NCBI GenBank assembly: GCA_947631885.1
Contig: CANRMZ010000015.1
Location: 1 to 13,160, forward strand
Length of the DNA stretch: 13,160 nt
Source: an uncultured Bacilli bacterium
Lineage (GTDB): Bacteria > Bacillota_I > Bacilli_A > RF39 > UBA660
Direction: 5' to 3'
The notes under the pieces were generated by a model, which was not told the DNA's origin, did no database searches, and worked only from the letters and a program-made list of their open reading frames with translations. Both the position numbers and the translations under genes were made by a program. Below are positions 1-7,033 of the stretch, piece after piece (the first letter of the stretch is position 1; every line of letters begins with the position of its first letter).

Positions 1-30
1 ACTCGCAATTTAATTATAATACTTTTTTTC

Positions 31-75
31 AAAAATAAAAAGACTGTCTTCAAATTTTTACTTTGTCAACAGTCT
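31..75 (-). terminator. Rho-independent terminator of the ABC exporter operon
   Basis: Read on the minus strand, AGACTGT (75-69) pairs with ACAGTCT (47-41). A further 4-bp pairing (62-65 with 51-54) lies inside the loop. The hairpin is followed directly by a U-rich tract, TTTTTATTTTT, at about 40-30. It lies about 30 bases after the stop codon of the second ABC gene, which is where an operon terminator is expected. Confidence 0.8.
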
Positions 76-76
76 G

Positions 77-103
77 AAACTATCTAGTTTTTCTAGATAG
101 TTT
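77..103 (-). other. Stem-loop overlapping the ABC gene stop codon
   Basis: A perfect 11-bp inverted repeat (77-87 and 93-103) with a 5-base loop (88-92). It includes two bases of the TAA stop codon of the ABC gene at 102-104. There is no U tract right after it on the minus strand, so it is probably not a terminator by itself. It sits one base from the terminator hairpin at 31-75 and may protect the 3' end of the mRNA or help termination. Confidence 0.6.
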
Positions 104-2264
104 ATTCAGTTACTTTACTAAATTGAGAATTATAAAGTTCAGCATAGAAACCGTTTTTAGCAATCAGTTCATCATGACTTCCTTGTTCAACAATATTGCC
201 TTCCCTCATAACAAGTATTACATCAGCATTTTTGATTGTTGATAATCTGTGGGCAATTATAAATGAAGTTCTACCAACTGTTAATTTGTCCATAGCTTTT
301 TGAACTAATTCTTCAGTTCTAGTATCTACATTACTTGTAGCTTCATCAAGGATTAAGAATGGTGCATCTTCAATCATACCACGAGCAATAGTAAGAAGTT
401 GTTTTTGACCATTTGATACAGACTCGCTATCATCAAGTTTAGCATTTAAGCCACCAGGTAGAGTTTTAACATAATGATCTACACCTACGACTTTAAGAGC
501 ATTCCATATTTCTTCATCGCTAATATTGTCTCTATTAAACTTAATGTTTTCTCTAACAGTTCCATCAAATAACCAAGTATCTTGAAGTACCATTGTAAAT
601 AAACGATGGATGTTTTCTCTTTTCAGCTCTTTAGTAGATATACCATCAATAATGATGTCTCCCTCATCGATGTCATAGAATTTCATAAGAAGATTAACAA
701 GTGTAGTTTTACCTGCTCCTGTAGGTCCTACAATAGCAATCTTTTGACCAGATTTAACATCTATACTAAAGTCTTTAATAATGGTTCTTGATTTATCATA
801 ACCAAACTTAACATGTTTAAATTCAATATTACCTTTAGCATCTTCTACAGCAAGTTTCTTATCTAAAGCTTCTTCATTAGGCATTTCTTCTTCATCTAAG
901 AATTCAAATACTCTTTCAGAGGCTGCAGCAGTTGCTTGAAGGCCATTCATTCCTTGAGCAATTTGGGTAAGGGGACTAGTAAATAATCTAACATATATAA
1001 TGAATGCAATGATAACTCCAAATTCAATGACATTATTAATTACGAGAATAGCTCCTACAATACAAACAGCTACAAAGCCAAAGTTACCAATAAAGCTCAT
1101 CATCGAAGGCATAAGACCTGATAAGAATTGACTCTTTTGATTACAGTTATATAGATTTTTATTTAGTCTATTAAATTCCTTATAGGCCGTTTCTTCGCCA
1201 TTATAAGCTTTAACAATATTATGGCCAGAATATATCTCTTCAATATGGCCATTTAAGTTACCTAGTTCTTTTTGTTTTTGATTGAAATACTTTTGGGATT
1301 TAGCAAGTATTAATATCATACCAGCAAAACCTATTACTGATGCCAGAATCGCCGTAATAGCCATAATACCATTTGTATAGAACATCATAATAACTGAACC
1401 AACAAATAAGGTAATAGCACTAACTAAAGCTGCTAAACTATTATTTAAATGCATACTAATAGCATCAACATCATTAGTTACTCTTGATAAAACATCACCC
1501 ATTTCATGAGTATCGAAATATCTAAGAGGTAATTTATTAATTTTAATAGATATATCTTTTCTTAATGTTTGAGCAAAACGATTAGAGACAGTACTCAAAG
1601 CATAATGTTGAATAAAAGAAAATAAAGCACTTATAAGATATAATGCTACTAAGAAAATAGCTAACTTTTTAATATAAGTCAAATCCATTTGGGGTTTAAC
1701 AACATTATATACACTCTTAGGTAAGCTATCAAACTTAGCAATAGCTTCTTCTTGATTATCTATATTAATAGAGCTTAATATCTTTATCGTACTAAGACTA
1801 TCTTCTTTACTTATGGTAGTTCCATCAATATTTACTTCTTGAATAAGTTTAATAAAAATTGAATCTGGTATTGATGACATTAACGAAGTTTTTTCTTCAT
1901 CTGATGCAGTAGCCATACTTCCCATTACTTCTTGGAATTTAGCTTTATCATCATCACTTATATCAGTTGAAGTCATTATTTCAGGCATTATTCTACCCAT
2001 ATATTCTTGATCTTCAAAGCCTGCCATAGCACCTTCCATTATTTCAGATAGTTTTTCCGTTTTAGGTACTAAACCCTTTTGAATAGCCGTTGCTATATCA
2101 GATATTCTATTCGGAGCAACTAAGGAAATAATAGAACCTAAGGCTGCTAAAAAGACGGAAGCAATAACAATATAATGCCATTTTTTCATACTTTTTAATA
2201 CTCTTTTAATTGCTTTAGGGAAATCATTTGCTTTTTCCACAGGCATTCTTCCTGGTCTAGGCAT
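102..2264 (-). CDS. Heterodimeric ABC exporter, half with catalytic Walker B
   Basis: A 720-residue ABC half-transporter with a fused membrane domain and ATPase, of the type that pairs with a second half to export drugs or lipids. TM1 is at about residues 31-50, further TM segments at about 200-430, and the ATPase at 478-715. Visible motifs are Walker A GPTGAGKTT (513-521), Q561, a non-canonical signature VSNGQ (616-620), Walker B with catalytic E641, and switch H672. The charged N-terminus (RPGRMPVEKANDF) is typical of one subfamily of these exporters. An acidic, Met-rich insert of about 140 residues (55-195) separates TM1 from TM2, making the protein longer than the usual 570-620. The start is firm: AAGGAGG lies 9 bases upstream. 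It overlaps the preceding gene by 8 bases, so translation is probably coupled. Substrate unknown. Confidence 0.93.
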   Translation of the reverse strand: MPRPGRMPVEKANDFPKAIKRVLKSMKKWHYIVIASVFLAALGSIISLVAPNRISDIATAIQKGLVPKTEKLSEIMEGAMAGFEDQEYMGRIMPEIMTSTDISDDDKAKFQEVMGSMATASDEEKTSLMSSIPDSIFIKLIQEVNIDGTTISKEDSLSTIKILSSINIDNQEEAIAKFDSLPKSVYNVVKPQMDLTYIKKLAIFLVALYLISALFSFIQHYALSTVSNRFAQTLRKDISIKINKLPLRYFDTHEMGDVLSRVTNDVDAISMHLNNSLAALVSAITLFVGSVIMMFYTNGIMAITAILASVIGFAGMILILAKSQKYFNQKQKELGNLNGHIEEIYSGHNIVKAYNGEETAYKEFNRLNKNLYNCNQKSQFLSGLMPSMMSFIGNFGFVAVCIVGAILVINNVIEFGVIIAFIIYVRLFTSPLTQIAQGMNGLQATAAASERVFEFLDEEEMPNEEALDKKLAVEDAKGNIEFKHVKFGYDKSRTIIKDFSIDVKSGQKIAIVGPTGAGKTTLVNLLMKFYDIDEGDIIIDGISTKELKRENIHRLFTMVLQDTWLFDGTVRENIKFNRDNISDEEIWNALKVVGVDHYVKTLPGGLNAKLDDSESVSNGQKQLLTIARGMIEDAPFLILDEATSNVDTRTEELVQKAMDKLTVGRTSFIIAHRLSTIKNADVILVMREGNIVEQGSHDELIAKNGFYAELYNSQFSKVTE

Positions 2265-4017
2265 TTTCTAATTCCTCCTTTGATAATTGTGATAAAGCTA
2301 TTTCACGGTATACCTCACAATTTTTTAATAATTCTTTATGAGTACCCATACCAACACATTTACCTTTATCTAATACAATAATTTTATCAGCATTTATAAT
2401 TGTACCAATTCTTTGAGCTACGATCATACTAGTAGCATCTTTAGTATAACCTCTTAAAGCTTTTCTAAGCTCAGCATCAGTCTTAAAGTCAAGAGCAGAG
2501 AAAGTATCATCGAAAATATATATCTCTGGGTCCCTTGCTATAGCTCTAGCAATAGAAAGTCTTTGCTTTTGACCACCAGAGACATTAGTGCCACCTCGAG
2601 CGATATTAGCATCATACTTACCATCCATCTTTTCAACAAAGTCAGATGCTTGAGCAACATCAATAGCTTCTTTTACTTTATCTAAATATATTTCTCCCTT
2701 ACCATTATCGCCATAGGCAACATTTTCTTTAACACTAGCATTAAACATAAAAGCTTTTTGCGAAACATATCCAAGCTTATTATGAAGTGTTGATAACTTA
2801 TAATCTTTAACATTTACTCCATCAACTAAAACTTCGCCATCAGTTGTATCGTAAAATCTAGGTACTAAGTTAATTAAAGTAGATTTACCAGATCCTGTGG
2901 ATCCAATAAAAGCAATAGTTTCTCCCTTATTTGCTTTAAAGGAAATATCTTTTAAAACATATTCATCTGCATCAGGATATTTAAATGAGACATTTTTAAA
3001 TTCGACAACACCTTTTTCAGAAGTATCTTCATCAAAATCACCATCTTTAATAGTTAATTCTTCATCTAAGACTTCATTAATTCTTTTCGCAGATATACTT
3101 GCTCTTGGTAAAATCATAAAAATCATAGCAAGCATTAAGAATGACATAACCACTTGCATACCATAACTAGTAAATACTACAACATTACTAAACATAGCTA
3201 TCTTATCTGCCATCATTGATCTTTCAATTAAGAAGGCTCCAATAAAATAGATACCTAAAGAAAGTGAATTCATAACAAGATTCATAATCGGATTCATAAC
3301 GGCAAATACTCTTTGGTTAAATAGTTGCGTATTGGTTAGATTATCATTAATCTCGGCAAATCTATTTTCTTGATAATCTTCAGCATTAAAGGCTCTTACA
3401 ACTCTAATACCGGTTAAGTTTTCTCTAGTTACACCATTGACTTTATCAATAAGTTTTTGAACTTTAGAAAATCTTGGAATAACGATAACCATAACAGTCC
3501 CTACAGTAGCAAGTAATACTACAACACTAGCTCCTGTAAAAGCACTTAGCTCAACACTCTTATTAAGGATTTTAGAAACAGCCCATACGGCCATAATTGG
3601 TGCTTTAATAAGCATTTGCATACCCATAGATATTAACATTTCCATTTGGGTAACATCATTAGTAGTTCTAGTTATTAAACTGCTTGTTTGGAATTTCTTT
3701 ATCTCCGCAGTACTAAAGTTTTCAACTTTATTAAATATCTTTTCTCTTATATTCATTGAGAAATCTGAAGATATAACTGAAGATAAATAACCTACACATA
3801 CGGCAGAAACTAAGCTTCCAAAAGCACACGCTAACATGTAAGCGCCTTCTTTTAAGATTTCACTTATCTGCGTGCTTTCGCTTTGAATTAAAGCAGTAAT
3901 ATTGCTCATATAATCTGGCATTTTTAAATCAAGCCAAACTTGAAAAACAATAAGAGCTATACAAAGTAGAACTTCAATATAATTTTTAGTTTTTAAATTT
4001 TTAAATAATTTAAACAT
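2257..4017 (-). CDS. Heterodimeric ABC exporter, half with degenerate ATP site
   Basis: A 586-residue ABC half-transporter and partner of the gene it overlaps by 8 bases. It has six likely membrane segments within residues 12-305 and an ATPase at about 338-575. Motifs are Walker A GSTGSGKST (372-380), Q420, a canonical signature VSGGQ (479-483), and Walker B ending in D503-D504. The catalytic Glu is therefore Asp and the switch His is Gln (Q535 in VAQRIGT). This pattern is known from the degenerate half of heterodimeric exporters such as TM287/288, BmrCD and LmrCD. I place the start at 4017, not the upstream in-frame ATG at 4098. GGAAGGAGAT sits just before 4017, and the 27 extra residues would begin upstream of the predicted transcription start. 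Substrate unknown, multidrug or lipid efflux likely. Confidence 0.93.
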   Translation of the reverse strand: MFKLFKNLKTKNYIEVLLCIALIVFQVWLDLKMPDYMSNITALIQSESTQISEILKEGAYMLACAFGSLVSAVCVGYLSSVISSDFSMNIREKIFNKVENFSTAEIKKFQTSSLITRTTNDVTQMEMLISMGMQMLIKAPIMAVWAVSKILNKSVELSAFTGASVVVLLATVGTVMVIVIPRFSKVQKLIDKVNGVTRENLTGIRVVRAFNAEDYQENRFAEINDNLTNTQLFNQRVFAVMNPIMNLVMNSLSLGIYFIGAFLIERSMMADKIAMFSNVVVFTSYGMQVVMSFLMLAMIFMILPRASISAKRINEVLDEELTIKDGDFDEDTSEKGVVEFKNVSFKYPDADEYVLKDISFKANKGETIAFIGSTGSGKSTLINLVPRFYDTTDGEVLVDGVNVKDYKLSTLHNKLGYVSQKAFMFNASVKENVAYGDNGKGEIYLDKVKEAIDVAQASDFVEKMDGKYDANIARGGTNVSGGQKQRLSIARAIARDPEIYIFDDTFSALDFKTDAELRKALRGYTKDATSMIVAQRIGTIINADKIIVLDKGKCVGMGTHKELLKNCEVYREIALSQLSKEELENA

Positions 4018-4066
4018 TTTATCTCCTTCCCAATAATTTATTACTATGTAAAAAGGCAACATTTTA

Positions 4067-4095
4067 ATACTACAATGAATAAAATTAATTGTCAA
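4067..4095 (-). promoter_or_regulatory. Sigma-A-type promoter for the ABC exporter operon
   Basis: On the minus strand a consensus -35 TTGACA (4095-4090) is followed after 17 bases by -10 TAGTAT (4072-4067). Transcription would start near 4060, giving a 5' leader of about 43 bases that contains the strong ribosome site before 4017. The promoter is back to back with the plus-strand acyltransferase promoter about 35 bases away. Confidence 0.7.
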
Positions 4096-4129
4096 CAAAC
4101 TTCACCTAATTTTCCGAATACTTAAGATA

Positions 4130-4138
4130 TGGTATAAT
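4130..4138 (+). promoter_or_regulatory. Extended -10 promoter for the plus-strand acyltransferase
   Basis: TGGTATAAT fits the extended -10 consensus TGnTATAAT perfectly. No good -35 is seen: the best hexamer near 4110-4116 is T-rich and poor, as is common for extended -10 promoters. The -10 ends 8 bases before the ATG at 4147, so transcription should begin at about 4144-4147. The -10 lies inside a small dyad, GGTAT-A-ATACC (4131-4141), which might be an operator or chance. Confidence 0.65.
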
Positions 4139-4146
4139 ACCTTTAG

Positions 4147-4899
4147 ATGTTTATGGAAAAAATATATTACTTTGATACTTATGAAGAGGATGTTGTAAAA
4201 AGTAAAAACCAAGATTATAAATTAAAGACTAATTATAAATGGATTCATAAAAACATTTTTTATCGTTTTTTCTCTTGGGTTATTTACTACATTTTTATGC
4301 TCGTTAGTTTAGTATATTGTAAGTTAATATTAAAGGTTACTGTTAAAAATAAAAAAGTATTAAAAAAGGCCAAAAACTTTTTTGTATACTCTAATCATAC
4401 GCAAGAGCTAGGTGATGTTTTTAATCCTTTACTTATCTTATTTCCTAAAAGACCTTATGCTGTATGTTCAGCGGCCAATCTAGGCATACCTATATTAGGT
4501 AAAGTTCTACCAATGCTCGGAGGAATTGTTATTCCTGATAATATTCATAGTATGATGAAGTTTAATGATGCTGTTAGTTACTATGCCAGAAAGCATCCAA
4601 TCGTAATATATCCTGAAGCCCATCTATGGCCATATTATACTGATATAAGGCCATTTACAAATACTTCTTTTACTTATCCTATCAAGCTTAATATTCCTTG
4701 TTTTGTATTTACCACTACTTATCAAAAAGGCAAGAAAAAGCCTAAGATAACAATTTATATTGATGGGCCATATTATCCAAATAACGATATTCCTTTAAAA
4801 GAAGCAAGAAATGAGTTACATGATAAGGTATATAAGCAAATGAAGGAAAGAAGTAAAAATAGTAGCTTTGAATTTATTACATACAAAAAGAGGACCTAG
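4147..4899 (+). CDS. PlsC-like lysophospholipid acyltransferase, HX5D variant
   Basis: A 250-residue membrane-anchored acyltransferase of the 1-acylglycerol-3-phosphate acyltransferase superfamily, which transfers a fatty acyl chain to a lipid hydroxyl at the inner membrane face. A hydrophobic anchor lies at about 41-63. The catalytic region NHTQELGD (83-90) has H84 and D90, five residues apart where the family norm is four. Block III is YPEAHLWPYYTDIRPF (155-170). I recall the NHTQ...GD and PEAHxWPYYT patterns from a Firmicutes subfamily, so the spacing is probably a subfamily trait. No Shine-Dalgarno sequence precedes the start and the promoter abuts it, so initiation is probably leaderless, at ATG 4147 or the in-frame ATG 4153. 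It is transcribed alone and diverges from the ABC pair. Exact acceptor unknown. Confidence 0.85.
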   Translation: MFMEKIYYFDTYEEDVVKSKNQDYKLKTNYKWIHKNIFYRFFSWVIYYIFMLVSLVYCKLILKVTVKNKKVLKKAKNFFVYSNHTQELGDVFNPLLILFPKRPYAVCSAANLGIPILGKVLPMLGGIVIPDNIHSMMKFNDAVSYYARKHPIVIYPEAHLWPYYTDIRPFTNTSFTYPIKLNIPCFVFTTTYQKGKKKPKITIYIDGPYYPNNDIPLKEARNELHDKVYKQMKERSKNSSFEFITYKKRT

Positions 4900-4910
4900 G
4901 TTCTCTTTTT
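4885..4910. terminator. Bidirectional terminator between acyltransferase and aspS
   Basis: A 26-base palindrome, perfect except for one G-T wobble pair, centred between 4897 and 4898. It has an A tract on the left (4885-4889) and a T tract on the right (4906-4911), so it can work as an intrinsic terminator in both directions. It overlaps the last codons and TAG stop (4897-4899) of the plus-strand gene, and its right end touches the aspS stop (4910-4912). Confidence 0.88.
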
Positions 4911-6664
4911 TAGTCATCAGTTTGAATAGCAAGACCAAGTTCATCTAGTTGTTCATCGGATAGCACACTAGGAGATCCCATCATCAAATCTTGACCACTA
5001 GCACTGGTTGGAAATGCTTGAACTTCTCTTAAGTTTGGTTCATCTAAAAGAAGCATTAATATTCTATCAATTCCTGGAGCCATACCGCCATGAGGAGGGC
5101 AGCCATATTCAAAAGCTGTAATAATAGATTTAAACTTTTCTTTAACTTCTTCTTTAGTATAACCTACGATTTCAAAACCTTTAATAAGACTTTCAACATC
5201 GTTATTTCTAATAGCTCCTGAAGCCATCTCATTACCATTACATACAAAGTCATATTGGTAAGCTAGTATTTCTTCAGGATCTTTTTCTTCATAATCTTTT
5301 ATACCACCATGAGGCATACTAAAAGGGTTATGACAAAATTCTAGTTTTCTGGTCTTCTCATCATATTCAAACATTGGGAAATCATTTATAATGCATAATT
5401 CTAAACGATTTTTATCAATAAGGTTACACTTGTTTCCAAGTTCTATTCTAATTAAGCCTGCATACTTTTGGGCTAACTTTTTATCTCTATTAGCGATAAA
5501 AAACATTACAGAATCGGTCTTCATAACAAACTTATTAATTAAATCATCTCGCTCTTTGTCAGTTAAGAACTTATCAATAGGCCCTTTTAAAGAACCATCT
5601 TCCATTAAAGTTACATATCCAATTCCTGGCATTCCTATACTTGAGGCATAATCAACGATTTCATTAAACCAAGAGTTAGAATTTTTACCAATGTTATCTA
5701 TAACTATAACTTTTATACAAGAATTTTTAAATGGACCAAAGGTTGTATCTTTTAATACTTCACTAGCATCTTTAATAATCAATGGGTTTCTTAAATCCGG
5801 TTTATCTGTACCATAATATTCCATAGCATCTTTGTAGGCTATTCTTCTAAAAGGTCGAGGAGATACTTTTTTATTTGAGAATTTAGTAAATGTATCATAA
5901 AAGATTTCTTCACCTATACTAAGGACATCTTCTTCGGTTACAAAACTCATTTCTAAATCTAGTTGATAAAACTCTAAAGTTCTATCCGCTCTAGCATCTT
6001 CATCTCTAAAGCATGGAGCTATTTGAAAATACTTCTCTACTCCTCCGACCATCAATAATTCTTTATATATCTGAGGAGCCTGAGGAAGAGCATAAAACTT
6101 ACCTTTAAATAATCTTGATGGAACCACAAAATCTCTTGCTCCCTCGGGACTGGAGGCTGTCAAAATTGGGGTTTGAACTTCCATAAAACCTAAATCATAC
6201 ATTTTGTTTCTTAAGAAATGTAATACTTGAGATCTTAGTTCTAAATTACTTTTGACCTTTTTATTATGCATATCTAAATAGCGATATTTAAGTCTTACAT
6301 CTTCTTTAGTATTTTTAGAGTTCATAATTTCAAAAGGTAACTCACTTTTAGATTTCCCTAATAGTTCTAGAGTATCTACAAGTAATTCTACTTCACCAGT
6401 TTTAACCTTAGGGTTATAAGTTTCCTCATCTCTTTTTCTAATTGTGCCACTTACTTTAATAACACTTTCCTTACTTAAACCTTTAAAAATACTATCATCA
6501 TTACTTACAACTTGTAATACTTCAGTGTTATCTCTTAAATCTAAGAAAAGGACACCACCATGGTCTCTTATAGTTTCAATCCAGCCAGAAACTATAGCTG
6601 TTTTACCCACTTTAGAGATATCTAAATCTTTACAATAGTGAGTGTGATAAATGTTTTCTTTCAT
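4910..6664 (-). CDS. aspS: Aspartyl-tRNA synthetase (probably non-discriminating)
   Basis: A 584-residue class IIb synthetase that charges tRNA-Asp with aspartate, of normal bacterial length (about 590). It has an N-terminal anticodon-binding OB fold (about 1-105) and a catalytic core with motif 1 around GFMEVQTPIL (159-168). Motif 2 is FRDEDARADRTLEFYQLD (219-236), a bacterial GAD insertion domain lies at about 285-420, and motif 3 is GIDRILMLLL (531-540). In the anticodon domain, RDHGG places His35 where discriminating enzymes such as E. coli have Leu30. His at this position is reported for non-discriminating AspRS that also make Asp-tRNA-Asn for later amidation by GatCAB. I chose ATG 6664, preceded by AGGAAGG. 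The longer in-frame ATG at 6697 lies inside the leader terminator hairpin. Regulated by the T-box leader just upstream. Confidence 0.97.
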   Translation of the reverse strand: MKENIYHTHYCKDLDISKVGKTAIVSGWIETIRDHGGVLFLDLRDNTEVLQVVSNDDSIFKGLSKESVIKVSGTIRKRDEETYNPKVKTGEVELLVDTLELLGKSKSELPFEIMNSKNTKEDVRLKYRYLDMHNKKVKSNLELRSQVLHFLRNKMYDLGFMEVQTPILTASSPEGARDFVVPSRLFKGKFYALPQAPQIYKELLMVGGVEKYFQIAPCFRDEDARADRTLEFYQLDLEMSFVTEEDVLSIGEEIFYDTFTKFSNKKVSPRPFRRIAYKDAMEYYGTDKPDLRNPLIIKDASEVLKDTTFGPFKNSCIKVIVIDNIGKNSNSWFNEIVDYASSIGMPGIGYVTLMEDGSLKGPIDKFLTDKERDDLINKFVMKTDSVMFFIANRDKKLAQKYAGLIRIELGNKCNLIDKNRLELCIINDFPMFEYDEKTRKLEFCHNPFSMPHGGIKDYEEKDPEEILAYQYDFVCNGNEMASGAIRNNDVESLIKGFEIVGYTKEEVKEKFKSIITAFEYGCPPHGGMAPGIDRILMLLLDEPNLREVQAFPTSASGQDLMMGSPSVLSDEQLDELGLAIQTDD

Positions 6665-6680
6665 AAATATCCTTCCTAAC

Positions 6681-6721
6681 ATAAAAACCCGTACCATCCT
6701 ATATAAGGACGAATACGGGTT
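6681..6721 (-). terminator. Regulated terminator of the aspS T-box leader
   Basis: On the minus strand AACCCGTA (6721-6714) pairs perfectly with TACGGGTT (6693-6686). An inner TCCT/AGGA pairing (6697-6700 with 6706-6709) closes a 5-base loop. The hairpin is followed by TTTTT (6687-6683). It lies just after the T-box sequence and about 20 bases before the aspS start, the normal position for the terminator that competes with the antiterminator. Confidence 0.9.
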
Positions 6722-6956
6722 GTTCGTGGTGCCACCTTACTTTATTACTAAGTTATTAACTTTATTTTAGTAATCTCTTTTCTGCTCAATCAAGCATAGC
6801 AACATGATAACGGATTGCCTTCCGAATTAGTCTACTAAGAATAAATCCTTTCGGTAATTAGCTCCAGGGTGTTCTTTCACAAAATCTTTATAACTAGTTC
6901 TCACTATACCTAGCTCACTTATATAAATAATAATGTTACTTTTCCCTTTCAAAGCA
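6681..6956 (-). promoter_or_regulatory. T-box riboswitch leader of aspS
   Basis: An untranslated leader of about 290 bases that senses uncharged tRNA. Reading the minus strand, the elements appear in canonical order. An AGTA box (6940-6937) lies in Stem I, whose base can form from AGGG (6947-6944) with CCCT (6869-6866). The distal loop region is at about 6918-6891 (GGTATAGTGAGAA between CTAG arms). Next come the F-box-like CCGTTA (6813-6808) and the T-box AAGGTGGCACCACG (6738-6725). The tRNA-contacting bases TGGC (6734-6731) match a GCCA acceptor end, as in tRNA-Asp or tRNA-Asn. The only Asp codon in the expected specifier region is GAT (6886-6884), in a plausible internal loop. I am not certain of the specifier. 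High uncharged tRNA should favour readthrough into aspS. Confidence 0.93.
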
Positions 6957-6961
6957 CTTTC

Positions 6962-6990
6962 ATTTTATCATTATATGTAAGTGTTGTCAA
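6962..6990 (-). promoter_or_regulatory. Sigma-A-type promoter of aspS
   Basis: On the minus strand TTGACA (6990-6985) is separated by 17 bases from TAAAAT (6967-6962), close to consensus at both boxes. The predicted start near 6955 lies just upstream of T-box Stem I, so aspS has its own promoter apart from the operon to its right. A TATAAT hexamer also occurs in the spacer but only 9 bases from the -35, so it is not the likely -10. Confidence 0.8.
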
Positions 6991-7033
6991 ATTTATAAAC
7001 AATATTGATATAACGTATATCATAAATTTTACG

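Noticed and set aside
4018..4098. N-terminal extension of the first ABC gene starting at ATG 4098
   Set aside because: The 27 extra residues would begin upstream of the predicted transcription start near 4060, and a strong ribosome site marks ATG 4017.
5391..5651. Plus-strand open frames inside aspS and the ABC genes
   Set aside because: They are antisense shadows of strongly conserved genes, with no ribosome site and no recognisable protein.
6665..6697. Longer aspS start at ATG 6697
   Set aside because: It falls inside the T-box terminator hairpin, and AGGAAGG precedes ATG 6664, which gives a normal AspRS N-terminus.
6991..7033. Terminator for the exporter operon just before the aspS promoter
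   Set aside because: AACGTA/TACGTT and GATATA-ACG-TATATC dyads are short, compete with each other and lack a U tract. Some readthrough into aspS is possible.
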